From assembly GCA_002409975.1 (NCBI GenBank), contig DHOO01000097.1:1-6611 (forward strand): a DNA stretch of 6,611 bases, in the 5' to 3' direction. The notes below the pieces were generated by a model that was not told where the DNA came from, did no database searches, and was given only the letters and a program-made list of their open reading frames with translations. The position numbers and the translations under genes are program-made. Positions within the stretch are counted from its first letter, which is position 1, and every line of letters begins with the position of its first letter. Origin of the DNA: Firmicutes bacterium UBA5388 (GTDB lineage Bacteria; Bacillota; UBA4882; UBA10575). Shown one piece after another: positions 1 through 5,518 of the stretch.

Positions 1-120
1 CATAAAGGTATCGTCAAACTTATAGATCGCGCATCCGATATTAGGCTGACGGGCCGCCATTCCCGGAATAGAAACCAACAACACCACTATCAAGAGAAGG
101 AATAAAATCGTTTTTTTCAT
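1..120 (-). CDS. mglB: MglB-like galactose/glucose-binding protein of an ABC transporter (5' part only)
   Basis: Only the first 40 codons are present; the gene continues beyond the left edge. Residues 1-23 form a signal peptide: MKK, a hydrophobic core of L/I/V residues, then P-G-M-A-A with likely cleavage after MAA. The mature start reads NIGCAIYKFDDTFM, close to the N-terminus of E. coli MglB (IGVTIYKYDDNFM). In the E. coli protein Asp14 and Phe16 contact the sugar; the equivalents here are Asp37 and Phe39. By family knowledge the protein captures galactose or glucose outside the membrane and delivers it to MglA/MglC. There is no lipobox after the hydrophobic core, unlike the lipoprotein encoded at 5505. 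The start is supported by AGGAGGG at 128-134, 7 bases upstream. It is transcribed divergently from melA. A related sugar-binding protein of the same fold is possible, but the YK-DD-F motif favours MglB. Confidence 0.78.
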   Translation of the reverse strand, partial: MKKTILFLLLIVVLLVSIPGMAARQPNIGCAIYKFDDTFM

Positions 121-142
121 TAATAAACCCTCCTGAATTATT

Positions 143-170
143 TTATCTTGCTCCACCGGGAGAAGGATAA
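143..170 (-). other. Imperfect hairpin in the mglB 5' leader
   Basis: TTATC (143-147) pairs with GATAA (166-170), TT (148-149) with AA (163-164), and CTCC (151-154) with GGAG (159-162). One base is bulged on each side and the loop is 4 bases. If the promoter at 175-203 is right, this hairpin forms almost the exact 5' end of the mglB mRNA, 8 bases upstream of its Shine-Dalgarno site. A 5' hairpin of this kind could stabilise the transcript. The pairing is seen in the sequence; the role is inferred. Confidence 0.4.
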
Positions 171-174
171 CTAA

Positions 175-203
175 TTTATGTAGTTCCTACCTCCTTTCAT
201 CAA
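175..203 (-). promoter_or_regulatory. Candidate sigma-70 promoter for mglB
   Basis: Read on the minus strand, TTGATG (198-203) is followed after 17 bases by CATAAA (175-180). Each hexamer matches four of six consensus bases, so basal activity should be modest and an activator plausible. Predicted transcription starts near 168, giving a leader of about 48 bases. The spacer contains a GGAGGT run (190-195) that is not followed by a usable start codon. No other pair on this strand between 121 and 360 looked better. Confidence 0.4.
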
Positions 204-204
204 T

Positions 205-237
205 GCTGAAAAAAGGCTGAAAATTGGCTGCTACAAC
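205..237 (-). promoter_or_regulatory. Three 11-bp phased GCTG repeats, candidate activator site for mglB
   Basis: GCTG occurs at 205, 216 and 227, exactly 11 bases apart. The first two copies extend to GCTGAAAA. On the minus strand this reads CAGC at one-turn spacing, ending one base upstream of the proposed -35 hexamer at 198-203. Helically phased direct repeats against the -35 are a typical arrangement for AraC-type activators, and the response regulator in this window carries an AraC-type DNA-binding domain. That this regulator binds here is inference. Confidence 0.4.
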
Positions 238-251
238 TGGATTACAAAATA

Positions 252-269
252 AAATGAAATTAAATGAAA
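252..269. repeat. AAATGAAA direct repeat with 10-bp period
   Basis: AAATGAAA occurs at 252-259 and 262-269. The spacing is one helical turn and lies about 15 bases beyond the GCTG repeats. It may be a second half-site array, intrinsically bent A-tract DNA, or chance in an A-rich stretch. Confidence 0.25.
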
Positions 270-292
270 GAAACTATAAGCATTATTCGCTG

Positions 293-310
293 AGGAATCT
301 TTCTATTCCT
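293..310. promoter_or_regulatory. Inverted repeat AGGAAT-N6-ATTCCT
   Basis: AGGAAT (293-298) and ATTCCT (305-310) are perfect 6-bp arms around CTTTCT. It lies in the divergent region about 38 bases upstream of the TATAAT at 348-353. The size and symmetry suit a dimeric regulator, but a 6-bp-arm repeat can occur by chance and no family consensus is recognised. Confidence 0.25.
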
Positions 311-347
311 TCTTTATGTAACAAAAATTTTTCTGATTTATTAAATG

Positions 348-353
348 TATAAT
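348..353 (+). promoter_or_regulatory. Possible -10 box (TATAAT) for melA
   Basis: A perfect TATAAT is present, but the positions expected for a -35 (325-330) read AAATTT, so no standard -35 is visible. A start near 360 would place the palindrome at 370-385 about 10-25 bases into the transcript and leave a leader of about 200 bases before melA. Perfect -10 hexamers are common by chance in AT-rich DNA. Confidence 0.3.
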
Positions 354-369
354 AATAGGGTAAGCAAAA

Positions 370-385
370 AAAGAACCCGTTCTTT
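370..385. promoter_or_regulatory. 16-bp palindromic operator candidate between mglB and melA
   Basis: AAAGAAC (370-376) and GTTCTTT (379-385) are perfect 7-bp arms separated by CC. The gap is too small for a stable hairpin, which suggests a protein-binding site of the size used by LacI- or GntR-type repressors. It lies 16 bases downstream of the TATAAT at 348-353, where a bound repressor could block initiation or elongation toward melA. No repressor gene of this type is in the window. On the minus strand the palindrome runs into a T tract, so a weak terminator is an alternative reading. Confidence 0.4.
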
Positions 386-425
386 GGGCTAATTGTTTTT
401 TTTACCGCTGTGATCGCCGAATTAC

Positions 426-453
426 TATTATAATAAGCATATTTAAACTTATT
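426..453 (+). promoter_or_regulatory. Second TATAAT for melA, inside a palindrome and followed by an inverted repeat
   Basis: TATAAT at 429-434 lies inside the perfect 10-base palindrome TATTATAATA (426-435). It is followed by the inverted repeat AATAAG (432-437) and CTTATT (448-453). No good -35 is seen (406-411 reads CGCTGT). If used, transcription would begin near 441, about 125 bases before melA, within the inverted repeat. This is a plausible regulated promoter but rests on a single hexamer. Confidence 0.3.
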
Positions 454-530
454 TTAGTTAGGAGACCGAGATAACATTATTCCATATTCATTAGTCAATC
501 TGCCATTTACAGATGCGCGTCATTAGAAGT

Positions 531-556
531 AAAATAATAATTGTTAATATTATTTT
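531..556 (+). repeat. A/T-only inverted repeat directly before the melA ribosome binding site
   Basis: AAAATAATA (531-539) and TATTATTTT (548-556) are perfect 9-bp arms around the 8-base spacer ATTGTTAA. The right arm ends at the base before AAGGAG (557-562). It could be an operator or an mRNA stem next to the Shine-Dalgarno site. With no G-C pairs it is too weak for a terminator stem. Confidence 0.4.
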
Positions 557-562
557 AAGGAG
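557..562 (+). promoter_or_regulatory. melA ribosome binding site (AAGGAG)
   Basis: AAGGAG lies 4 bases before ATG 567 and 13 bases before ATG 576. It rules out the farther in-frame ATG at 513, which has no purine-rich site ahead of it, and favours 567. ATG 576 is still possible because it gives the usual MKKIAFIGAGS family start. Confidence 0.7.
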
Positions 563-566
563 CGTG

Positions 567-1898
567 ATGGTCTTTATGAAAAAAATTGCCTTTATTGGAG
601 CAGGTAGCTTCGGATTTACCCGAGATCTCGTACGGGATATTCTTTCTTTTCCCGCCTTGGCTGACAGTACTTTGGCACTGATGGATATTGATGAAGAACG
701 ACTATCCTATATCAAGCAAGCAGTAGATAAAATAGTCGCTGCCGGAAAATATCCGGCCAAGGTAATTGCCACCACAGATCGGGTTGAAGCCCTTAAAGAT
801 GCGGATGGAGTGGTTTGTACCATTCTGGCCGGAGGGGTGAATGTCTGGCGCCATGATATCGAAATCCCCAAAAAGTATGGGGTTAATATTAATGTGGGAG
901 ATACGCGAGGACCGGCAGGTATTTTTCGCGCCTTAAGAACGATTCCGGTGATGCTTGATCTTTGCCGGGATATCGAAAGATATTGTCCGGAGGCGATCTT
1001 TCTTAATTATACTAACCCCATGGCTATGCTCTGCCGGGCAATGCAAGAAAAGAGTAATGTCACAGTAACCGGTCTTTGCCATAGTGTGCAGGGAACAGCC
1101 TATATGCTGTCTCAGTGGATCGGCGCTCCACCGGAGGAGATTACCTATTTGTGCGCCGGGATTAATCATCAAGCCTGGTATCTTCAGTATAAATGGAATG
1201 GCAAAGATGCATACCCATTGATTAGGGAAGCCATAAGAAAACCGGAGATTTATAACGAGGAACAGGTTCGAAACGAAATGTTTCTGCATTTAGATTATTA
1301 TGTGACCGAATCAAGCGGTCATAATTCCGAGTATAATGCCTGGTTCCGGAAACGACCGGATTTAATTGAGAAATACTGTACCCATGGAACAGGATGGAAT
1401 CCCGGACATTACGCTTACATTTTACATGAGTATCTACGAATGGAACATAAATGGAAAGAAGAGATTATGGCCTGGTTGGGTAAAGAAACGTTAAGTCTCG
1501 ACCGGGGACACGAATATGCCGCCAGTATCTTTAATTCGGTTTTTGGTGACGGAACTATCTTTGAGTTTAACGGTAATGTACGCAATTTCGGCTTGATTGA
1601 TAACCTTCCGGAAGGTTGCTGCGTGGAGGCGCCAGTCATCGCTTCCCGACGAGGTCTTGAGCCAATTCATGTCGGTCCCCTTCCCGAACAGCTCGCCATT
1701 TTAAATAACATCAGCGCCCGCTGTGAGGAACTAGCGGTCGAGGGCGCATTGACCGGAGATCCGCGAAAAGTTTTTCATGCCATCTGTTACGATCCATTAA
1801 CTTCAGCTGTATTGAGCTTGGCAGAAATTAAGACAATGGTCGATGAGATGTTTAATGTCAACAAAGACTGGTTACCCCAGTTTAAGCATTTTTCTTAA
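567..1898 (+). CDS. melA: Alpha-galactosidase, glycoside hydrolase family 4 (MelA type)
   Basis: The 443-residue protein is a cytoplasmic NAD- and Mn-dependent hydrolase that splits melibiose, raffinose and similar alpha-galactosides to galactose. GH4 enzymes act by oxidation at C3, elimination and hydration rather than by two carboxylates. Visible features are the Rossmann motif GAGS (residues 11-14), the acidic pair in LMDID (Asp40, Asp42), DTRG near 112-115, NPM at 150-152, CHSVQGT with metal-ligand candidates Cys171 and His172, GINH with His201, and Tyr256 in the ESSGHNSEY segment as candidate catalytic base. The C-terminal half carries GNVRNFGLIDNLPEGCCVE, nearly the same as E. coli MelA (451 residues), so the gene is full length. 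The start at 567 is chosen for AAGGAG at 557-562; ATG 576 is the alternative. It stands alone between a divergent promoter region and a terminator. Another GH4 specificity is less likely, because the match to MelA runs the whole length. Confidence 0.93.
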   Translation: MVFMKKIAFIGAGSFGFTRDLVRDILSFPALADSTLALMDIDEERLSYIKQAVDKIVAAGKYPAKVIATTDRVEALKDADGVVCTILAGGVNVWRHDIEIPKKYGVNINVGDTRGPAGIFRALRTIPVMLDLCRDIERYCPEAIFLNYTNPMAMLCRAMQEKSNVTVTGLCHSVQGTAYMLSQWIGAPPEEITYLCAGINHQAWYLQYKWNGKDAYPLIREAIRKPEIYNEEQVRNEMFLHLDYYVTESSGHNSEYNAWFRKRPDLIEKYCTHGTGWNPGHYAYILHEYLRMEHKWKEEIMAWLGKETLSLDRGHEYAASIFNSVFGDGTIFEFNGNVRNFGLIDNLPEGCCVEAPVIASRRGLEPIHVGPLPEQLAILNNISARCEELAVEGALTGDPRKVFHAICYDPLTSAVLSLAEIKTMVDEMFNVNKDWLPQFKHFS

Positions 1899-1919
1899 AA
1901 TAACTGTAAGCTCGAGTTA

Positions 1920-1969
1920 GCCTCGGAGGCATTTCCCAGGTTGGTTAAATAGATACTTCAGGTATTTAT
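1920..1969 (+). other. Two small stem-loops in the melA 3' untranslated region
   Basis: GCCTC-G-GAGGC (1920-1930) is a compact palindrome. ATAGATAC (1949-1956) pairs with GTATTTAT (1962-1969) over 8 positions, one of them G-U, around TTCAG. Both lie between the melA stop and its terminator. Neither is followed by a T tract, so they do not look like terminators; a role in 3' stability is possible. No reading frame is supported here. Confidence 0.3.
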
Positions 1970-1988
1970 GTAATTCCCCCCCACTACT

Positions 1989-2030
1989 AACCGGGGTTCT
2001 TTTTTATTGAAGGAACCCCGGTTTTTGTTT
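1989..2030 (+). terminator. Strong intrinsic terminator after melA
   Basis: AACCGGGGTTC (1989-1999) pairs perfectly with GAACCCCGGTT (2013-2023). Three further pairs, one of them T-G, extend the stem inward over an A/T loop, and the stem is followed by TTTTTGTTT. On the minus strand no T tract follows, so it acts rightward only. It separates melA transcription from the kinase gene, which therefore needs its own promoter or read-through. Confidence 0.92.
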
Positions 2031-2041
2031 AGAATTAAATA

Positions 2042-2047
2042 TATATT
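2042..2047 (+). promoter_or_regulatory. Weak candidate -10 box for the kinase-regulator unit
   Basis: TATATT lies in the A/T-rich gap between the terminator and the kinase start. No convincing -35 is present; the 17-base-spaced positions read CGGTTT inside the terminator stem. If used, the leader would be only about 20-25 bases and would contain the GAAAGGA site. The gap of about 45 bases leaves little other room for a promoter. Confidence 0.25.
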
Positions 2048-2065
2048 AACTATTTTGAAAGGAAA

Positions 2066-2101
2066 ATGAAAAACTTTGCCCAAAATTTCTTATTCAACTG
2101 A
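2066..2101 (+). other. Overlapping 11-codon ORF at the kinase start
   Basis: An ATG at 2066, just after GAAAGGA (2057-2063), opens MKNFAQNFLFN and stops at TGA 2099-2101. It is out of frame with the kinase, whose only early start is TTG 2076. Two readings exist. It may be a short upstream ORF that limits kinase translation. Or the true gene begins here and one extra T in CTTTG (2074-2078) breaks it; with one T fewer, the frame would read MKNLPKISYS straight into the kinase. Confidence 0.35.
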
Positions 2102-3914
2102 CAGAAAAAAATACTCAGTCTGGTTATGCCGGATTTTTCCCAAGAGCGTACAAGGAACCTTAATTTTGTATTTCTTTATTGTTGCGGTAATCCCCATGTT
2201 TCTGTTGGGTTTAATTACTTATTCCGCCTCCTCCCGGATGATCAACACTAAAGTTCAGATCTACGTTGAACAGATGATTATTAAGGTTAAGGAGAATATT
2301 GAGTACTACTTCAGAGACTTACAGAGCCTCGCGTATATGATCTCGGTAAATACCGACCTACTTACCGCTTTGCGGGAGGAGATTTTTCTGGATAGATGGA
2401 AAGAGATTAATTACGATAACAAGTTAAAACACTTTCTAGCCAGTCTCACCAGCACTCGAGCAGAAGTCAGGGGTATTTACGTAATCTCTGAGGATGAGAA
2501 GAGGATTTACTCCAGCGGGCCTCCTATTCTCATCAGTTATTTACAGGGCTATGACTGGTACCAAGAAGTTATCAATTCCAATGACAATTTTCTCATCACT
2601 GACATCCATGAGGATGATTATGCTGACGCTCTTTCCTATAATACCTCCAAAGTAGTTACATACGCTCAACGAATCACCGATCTGGACGGGCGAAAGCTTG
2701 GATGGATTTTGATCGACCTTAACTATAGTTTTGTCACGAAGATGTTGGAAAAAATGGAGTTATGGGAGCAAGGCCAAATTACTGTCTTGGACTCTAAAGG
2801 AAAACTAATTTTCGGTGATGAAGCCGCGGCAGCCAAGTATCAGGAAAGTAACTTCCGCCAATTGTACCTACGGGATTGGGGCACTCAACTACGGAAAATA
2901 CAAGGAAAGAAGGAGTTAGTTGTTTACCAGGCCGTTTCTTTCTGTGGCTGGAAGATTATTTTCTCTATTGCCCATGATATTTTGCAGAAAGAAAACATCA
3001 CTATTCGCAATTTAACTCTGATAATAGCCCTTGTCTTGCTTGGTATAGCTATTTATCTGGCAGTGCATTTTTCTAAAAAAGTATCTGACCCTGTCCACAT
3101 CCTTTGTAATTCCATGAAAGAGGTGGAAGAGGGGAATTTAGAAGTCTCCATTCGTATTAGGAGCATGAAAGAACTTAATCTCCTAGCCGCTAGTTTCAAC
3201 CAAATGGTAGATCGAATTCGTAATTTGATGGAAAACATCTACGATGTACAGAGAAAAAAAAGGCAGGCCGAGTTAAATGCTCTTCAAGCTCAAATCAATC
3301 CTCATTTTCTCTATAATACCCTTGATTCTTTACGTTGGCTGGCAAAGATTCATAATATCGAAGAGATTGGGAGGATAATTTCTGCGCTTGAGAACCTTTT
3401 ACGAGCTAGTATAAGTAAGACCAATGATCTGATTGCCATCGGGGAGGAGATCGAAAACGTCCGCAATTATCTGGCCATCCAGTTATTTCGGTATGGCAAT
3501 AATTTCTCCGTGACTTTTAGTATTGATCCGTCTTTAACCAGCTACCTTACTCCGCGTCTGATTTTACAGCCGATTGTCGAAAATGCGATTTATCATGGAG
3601 TTGAAAGTATGATTGGTGGGGAAATTGAAATCGGAGTTCATGCAGACAGCGCCGGAATAATCTTTGAAGTGCTGGATAATGGTCCCGGAATCGCTCCCGA
3701 AAAGGTAAAAGCAGTAATGGAGGGGAAAAGTCAGAATAAGGAGCGCTTCAGCGGTTTTGGTTTAAAGAATGTCGAGGAGCGGATCAGACTTTATTTCGGT
3801 CAAGATTACGGAATCACAATTAAAAATAGAGACCCTCAGGGAACCGAGGTTTTGATCCGGATCCCCCGTATCAGCAAATTCGATGAAAGGAAGATTGCAA
3901 AGTGGGTAAGGTAA
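2076..3914 (+). CDS. YesM-type membrane sensor histidine kinase
   Basis: The 612-residue protein is the sensor of a two-component system. Order of parts: basic N-terminus; membrane helix about 27-50; extracytoplasmic dCache-like sensing region about 51-309 with motifs such as YDWYQEV and VVTYAQRI; second helix about 313-332; HAMP linker about 333-385; His_kinase domain with INPHFLYNT, whose His410 is the phosphoacceptor; and an ATPase domain with the N box (VENA, Asn503), DNGPG (534-538) and GFGL (560-563). All key residues are present, so it should be active. The family usually answers extracellular carbohydrates, directly or through a binding protein. The start used is TTG 2076, because TGA at 2067-2069 closes the frame upstream and the next Met (41) is inside the first helix. 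The stop overlaps the regulator start by 13 bases. The exact ligand cannot be read; alpha-galactoside or galactose is inferred from the neighbours. Confidence 0.93.
   Translation: MPKISYSTDRKKYSVWLCRIFPKSVQGTLILYFFIVAVIPMFLLGLITYSASSRMINTKVQIYVEQMIIKVKENIEYYFRDLQSLAYMISVNTDLLTALREEIFLDRWKEINYDNKLKHFLASLTSTRAEVRGIYVISEDEKRIYSSGPPILISYLQGYDWYQEVINSNDNFLITDIHEDDYADALSYNTSKVVTYAQRITDLDGRKLGWILIDLNYSFVTKMLEKMELWEQGQITVLDSKGKLIFGDEAAAAKYQESNFRQLYLRDWGTQLRKIQGKKELVVYQAVSFCGWKIIFSIAHDILQKENITIRNLTLIIALVLLGIAIYLAVHFSKKVSDPVHILCNSMKEVEEGNLEVSIRIRSMKELNLLAASFNQMVDRIRNLMENIYDVQRKKRQAELNALQAQINPHFLYNTLDSLRWLAKIHNIEEIGRIISALENLLRASISKTNDLIAIGEEIENVRNYLAIQLFRYGNNFSVTFSIDPSLTSYLTPRLILQPIVENAIYHGVESMIGGEIEIGVHADSAGIIFEVLDNGPGIAPEKVKAVMEGKSQNKERFSGFGLKNVEERIRLYFGQDYGITIKNRDPQGTEVLIRIPRISKFDERKIAKWVR
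3887..3891 (+). promoter_or_regulatory. Ribosome binding site selecting the GTG start of the response regulator
   Basis: AAGGA at 3887-3891, inside the kinase gene, lies 10 bases before GTG 3902 and 22 before the in-frame ATG 3914 (part of TAATG). The spacing favours GTG 3902, which also gives the usual family start with the beta-1 strand and DDE at residues 8-10. Confidence 0.65.
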
Positions 3915-5518
3915 TGATCGTTGACGATGAACTCCTGGTACGGATTGGTCTGCGTTCCACCATTGCCTGGCAGGAATATGGTTTTACGATCGTCGCCGAT
4001 GCTGCCAACGGCCAACAGGCCCTTAAAAAATTTGCCGCTACCGACCCTGACATCCTAATTACTGATATCCGTATGCCCGGTATGGACGGTATTGAGCTGA
4101 TCAAAATCCTCAAAAAACAAAAACCCAAGTTGAAAACGGTCATTCTTACCAACTATGATGACTTTGCCTATACCAAAGAGGCTCTCAAATTAGGAGCAGA
4201 TGAATATCTTCTCAAGTCAACCCTCGATAACCAAACCTTATTACCTATTCTAAAAAGACTCTGGAGCGAAGTGCAACAGGAATCAGCGGAAGACCAAGAG
4301 TTACAAAAGTTACAGAAGCAGGCCTCACTGGGAATCTTTTTGCTCAAAAAACATTTTGTTGAGAGTTTGATTAGCAATGAATTGGATGAGCAAAGGTATC
4401 AAGGCTTCCTGCGGGATTTGGGTTTAGATTGGCACGATAATAATTGGCAGCTCATCCTCTTGAGAGGAGAAAAGCAAGATAATGATTCTTCCGTATCAGC
4501 CATTCGTCCGCTAAACCTCATCGAAGAGATAACGGATAAAGTCGGCGCTTTAGTCGCTGAAGGATCAGCGCCAGGAGAGTGGATATTAATCTATAGTTTT
4601 TCCCAAAGTGAATCTAGCTATTATCAAAGACAGATAATCCCGTTTAACATCCGACAGATTCAGGCCTGTCTCCAACAGTATCTGCAGATTAAAACCACCG
4701 CTGTTTTCGGGTCAGTCATTTCCTGTTATAAGCAACTGTCGGCGGAATATGAAAAAGTACGGGAGTATATGGTGTATCGCTTCTTCTGTCCAGAAAAGAA
4801 GATGATCTTTCCAGAGGATATCCCCTGCGCCACCCAAGATCATTATTTACCGGAAAGCAACGATCAGAATCTATCCGCTCTGATCAGGATGGGTGATCGA
4901 GAACAAGTAAGGAAGGTTCTTGATTGTCTCTTTAATAAAGTAATTAAAAATACCTCTCCTTTTCTTCTACGCCAGTTCTGCCAGGAGCTTTATGGTGAAA
5001 TGGCCCGCCAGTGTCGGGAAGCCGGTATACGATTATCAGAGATTTTAAAAGAAAAGGAACAATATCCATCACATCTAGAGAACTATCAGTCTATTTCCGA
5101 GATTAAAGACTGGTTTGAGGAGAAGTTCAATCAGCTAATTGCTATGATTAAGAGTATTGGCTTAAAGGATTACTCTGCTCCGATTCGAGAAGCGCTAATC
5201 TGTATAAAGAAAAATTATAATAAGGAATTGAACCTCTCCTCAGTAGCCCACCAGGTGGGATTAAGTAAAAACCATTTTTGCACGCTATTCAAAGAAGAGA
5301 CTGGAAACAACTTTGTGGATTTTTTGCATAAAACCAGGATCGAACAGGCCCGTGAGATGTTGCTGAACTCAGAGATGCTCATCTCCGAAATCTCGGAAAT
5401 AGTCGGGTATATAGATTCTAAATACTTTACCAAGGTTTTCCATAAATATATGAACTGTTCTCCAACAGCATACCGGAAATTATACCAAAAAGGTGGGGAT
5501 CAAAATGAACCGGTCTAA
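3902..5518 (+). CDS. YesN-type response regulator with AraC-family DNA-binding domain
   Basis: The 538-residue protein is the cytoplasmic partner of the kinase that overlaps it by 13 bases. The receiver domain (about 1-120) has the acidic pocket Asp8/Asp9, phosphoacceptor Asp55 in LITDIRMPGMDG, Thr83 and Lys105, so all switch residues are in place. The linker (about 130-420) is long. Its stretch around 240-310 (TTAVFGSVISCYKQL, then YEKVREYMVYRFF) resembles the degenerate GGDEF-like domain of CdaR-type and YesN-type regulators, without catalytic residues. The C-terminal region from about 429 to 530 carries two AraC-type helix-turn-helix units (LSSVAHQVGLSKNHF, then ISEISEIVGYIDSKYF, and SPTAYRK). 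Phosphorylation should promote binding to direct-repeat sites and activate transport genes. The start is GTG 3902, chosen for AAGGA at 3887-3891; ATG 3914 would remove four residues. Its end overlaps the next gene by 14 bases. Target genes are inferred to be sugar uptake genes. Confidence 0.94.
   Translation: MGKVMIVDDELLVRIGLRSTIAWQEYGFTIVADAANGQQALKKFAATDPDILITDIRMPGMDGIELIKILKKQKPKLKTVILTNYDDFAYTKEALKLGADEYLLKSTLDNQTLLPILKRLWSEVQQESAEDQELQKLQKQASLGIFLLKKHFVESLISNELDEQRYQGFLRDLGLDWHDNNWQLILLRGEKQDNDSSVSAIRPLNLIEEITDKVGALVAEGSAPGEWILIYSFSQSESSYYQRQIIPFNIRQIQACLQQYLQIKTTAVFGSVISCYKQLSAEYEKVREYMVYRFFCPEKKMIFPEDIPCATQDHYLPESNDQNLSALIRMGDREQVRKVLDCLFNKVIKNTSPFLLRQFCQELYGEMARQCREAGIRLSEILKEKEQYPSHLENYQSISEIKDWFEEKFNQLIAMIKSIGLKDYSAPIREALICIKKNYNKELNLSSVAHQVGLSKNHFCTLFKEETGNNFVDFLHKTRIEQAREMLLNSEMLISEISEIVGYIDSKYFTKVFHKYMNCSPTAYRKLYQKGGDQNEPV

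Noticed and set aside
171..200. Minus-strand mini-ORF (MKGGRNYIN) in the mglB leader
   Set aside because: It has no ribosome binding site upstream, its purine-rich run is inside the ORF, and the proposed promoter lies across it.
370..403. Rho-independent terminator formed by the palindrome and the T run at 394-403
   Set aside because: The palindrome has a 2-base gap and the plus-strand T run is separated from it; the alternative CCC/GGG stem is only 3 bp. A weak minus-strand terminator cannot be excluded but is not preferred.
409..417. CRP-like half-site TGTGATCG
   Set aside because: The second half (TCACA at the right spacing) is missing, and CRP control is not expected in a Bacillota-like host.
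276..440. Repeated ATAAGCAT at 276-283 and 433-440
   Set aside because: Two 8-base copies 157 bases apart with differing flanks are easily explained by chance in A/T-rich DNA.
513..566. Extension of melA to the upstream in-frame ATG at 513
   Set aside because: No Shine-Dalgarno site precedes 513, the added residues are I/N-rich products of the A/T inverted repeat, and GH4 proteins begin only a few residues before the KIAFIGAGS motif.
933..1639. Minus-strand open frames inside melA
   Set aside because: They lie wholly inside a well-supported gene, lack recognisable motifs and have no promoter or ribosome binding site.
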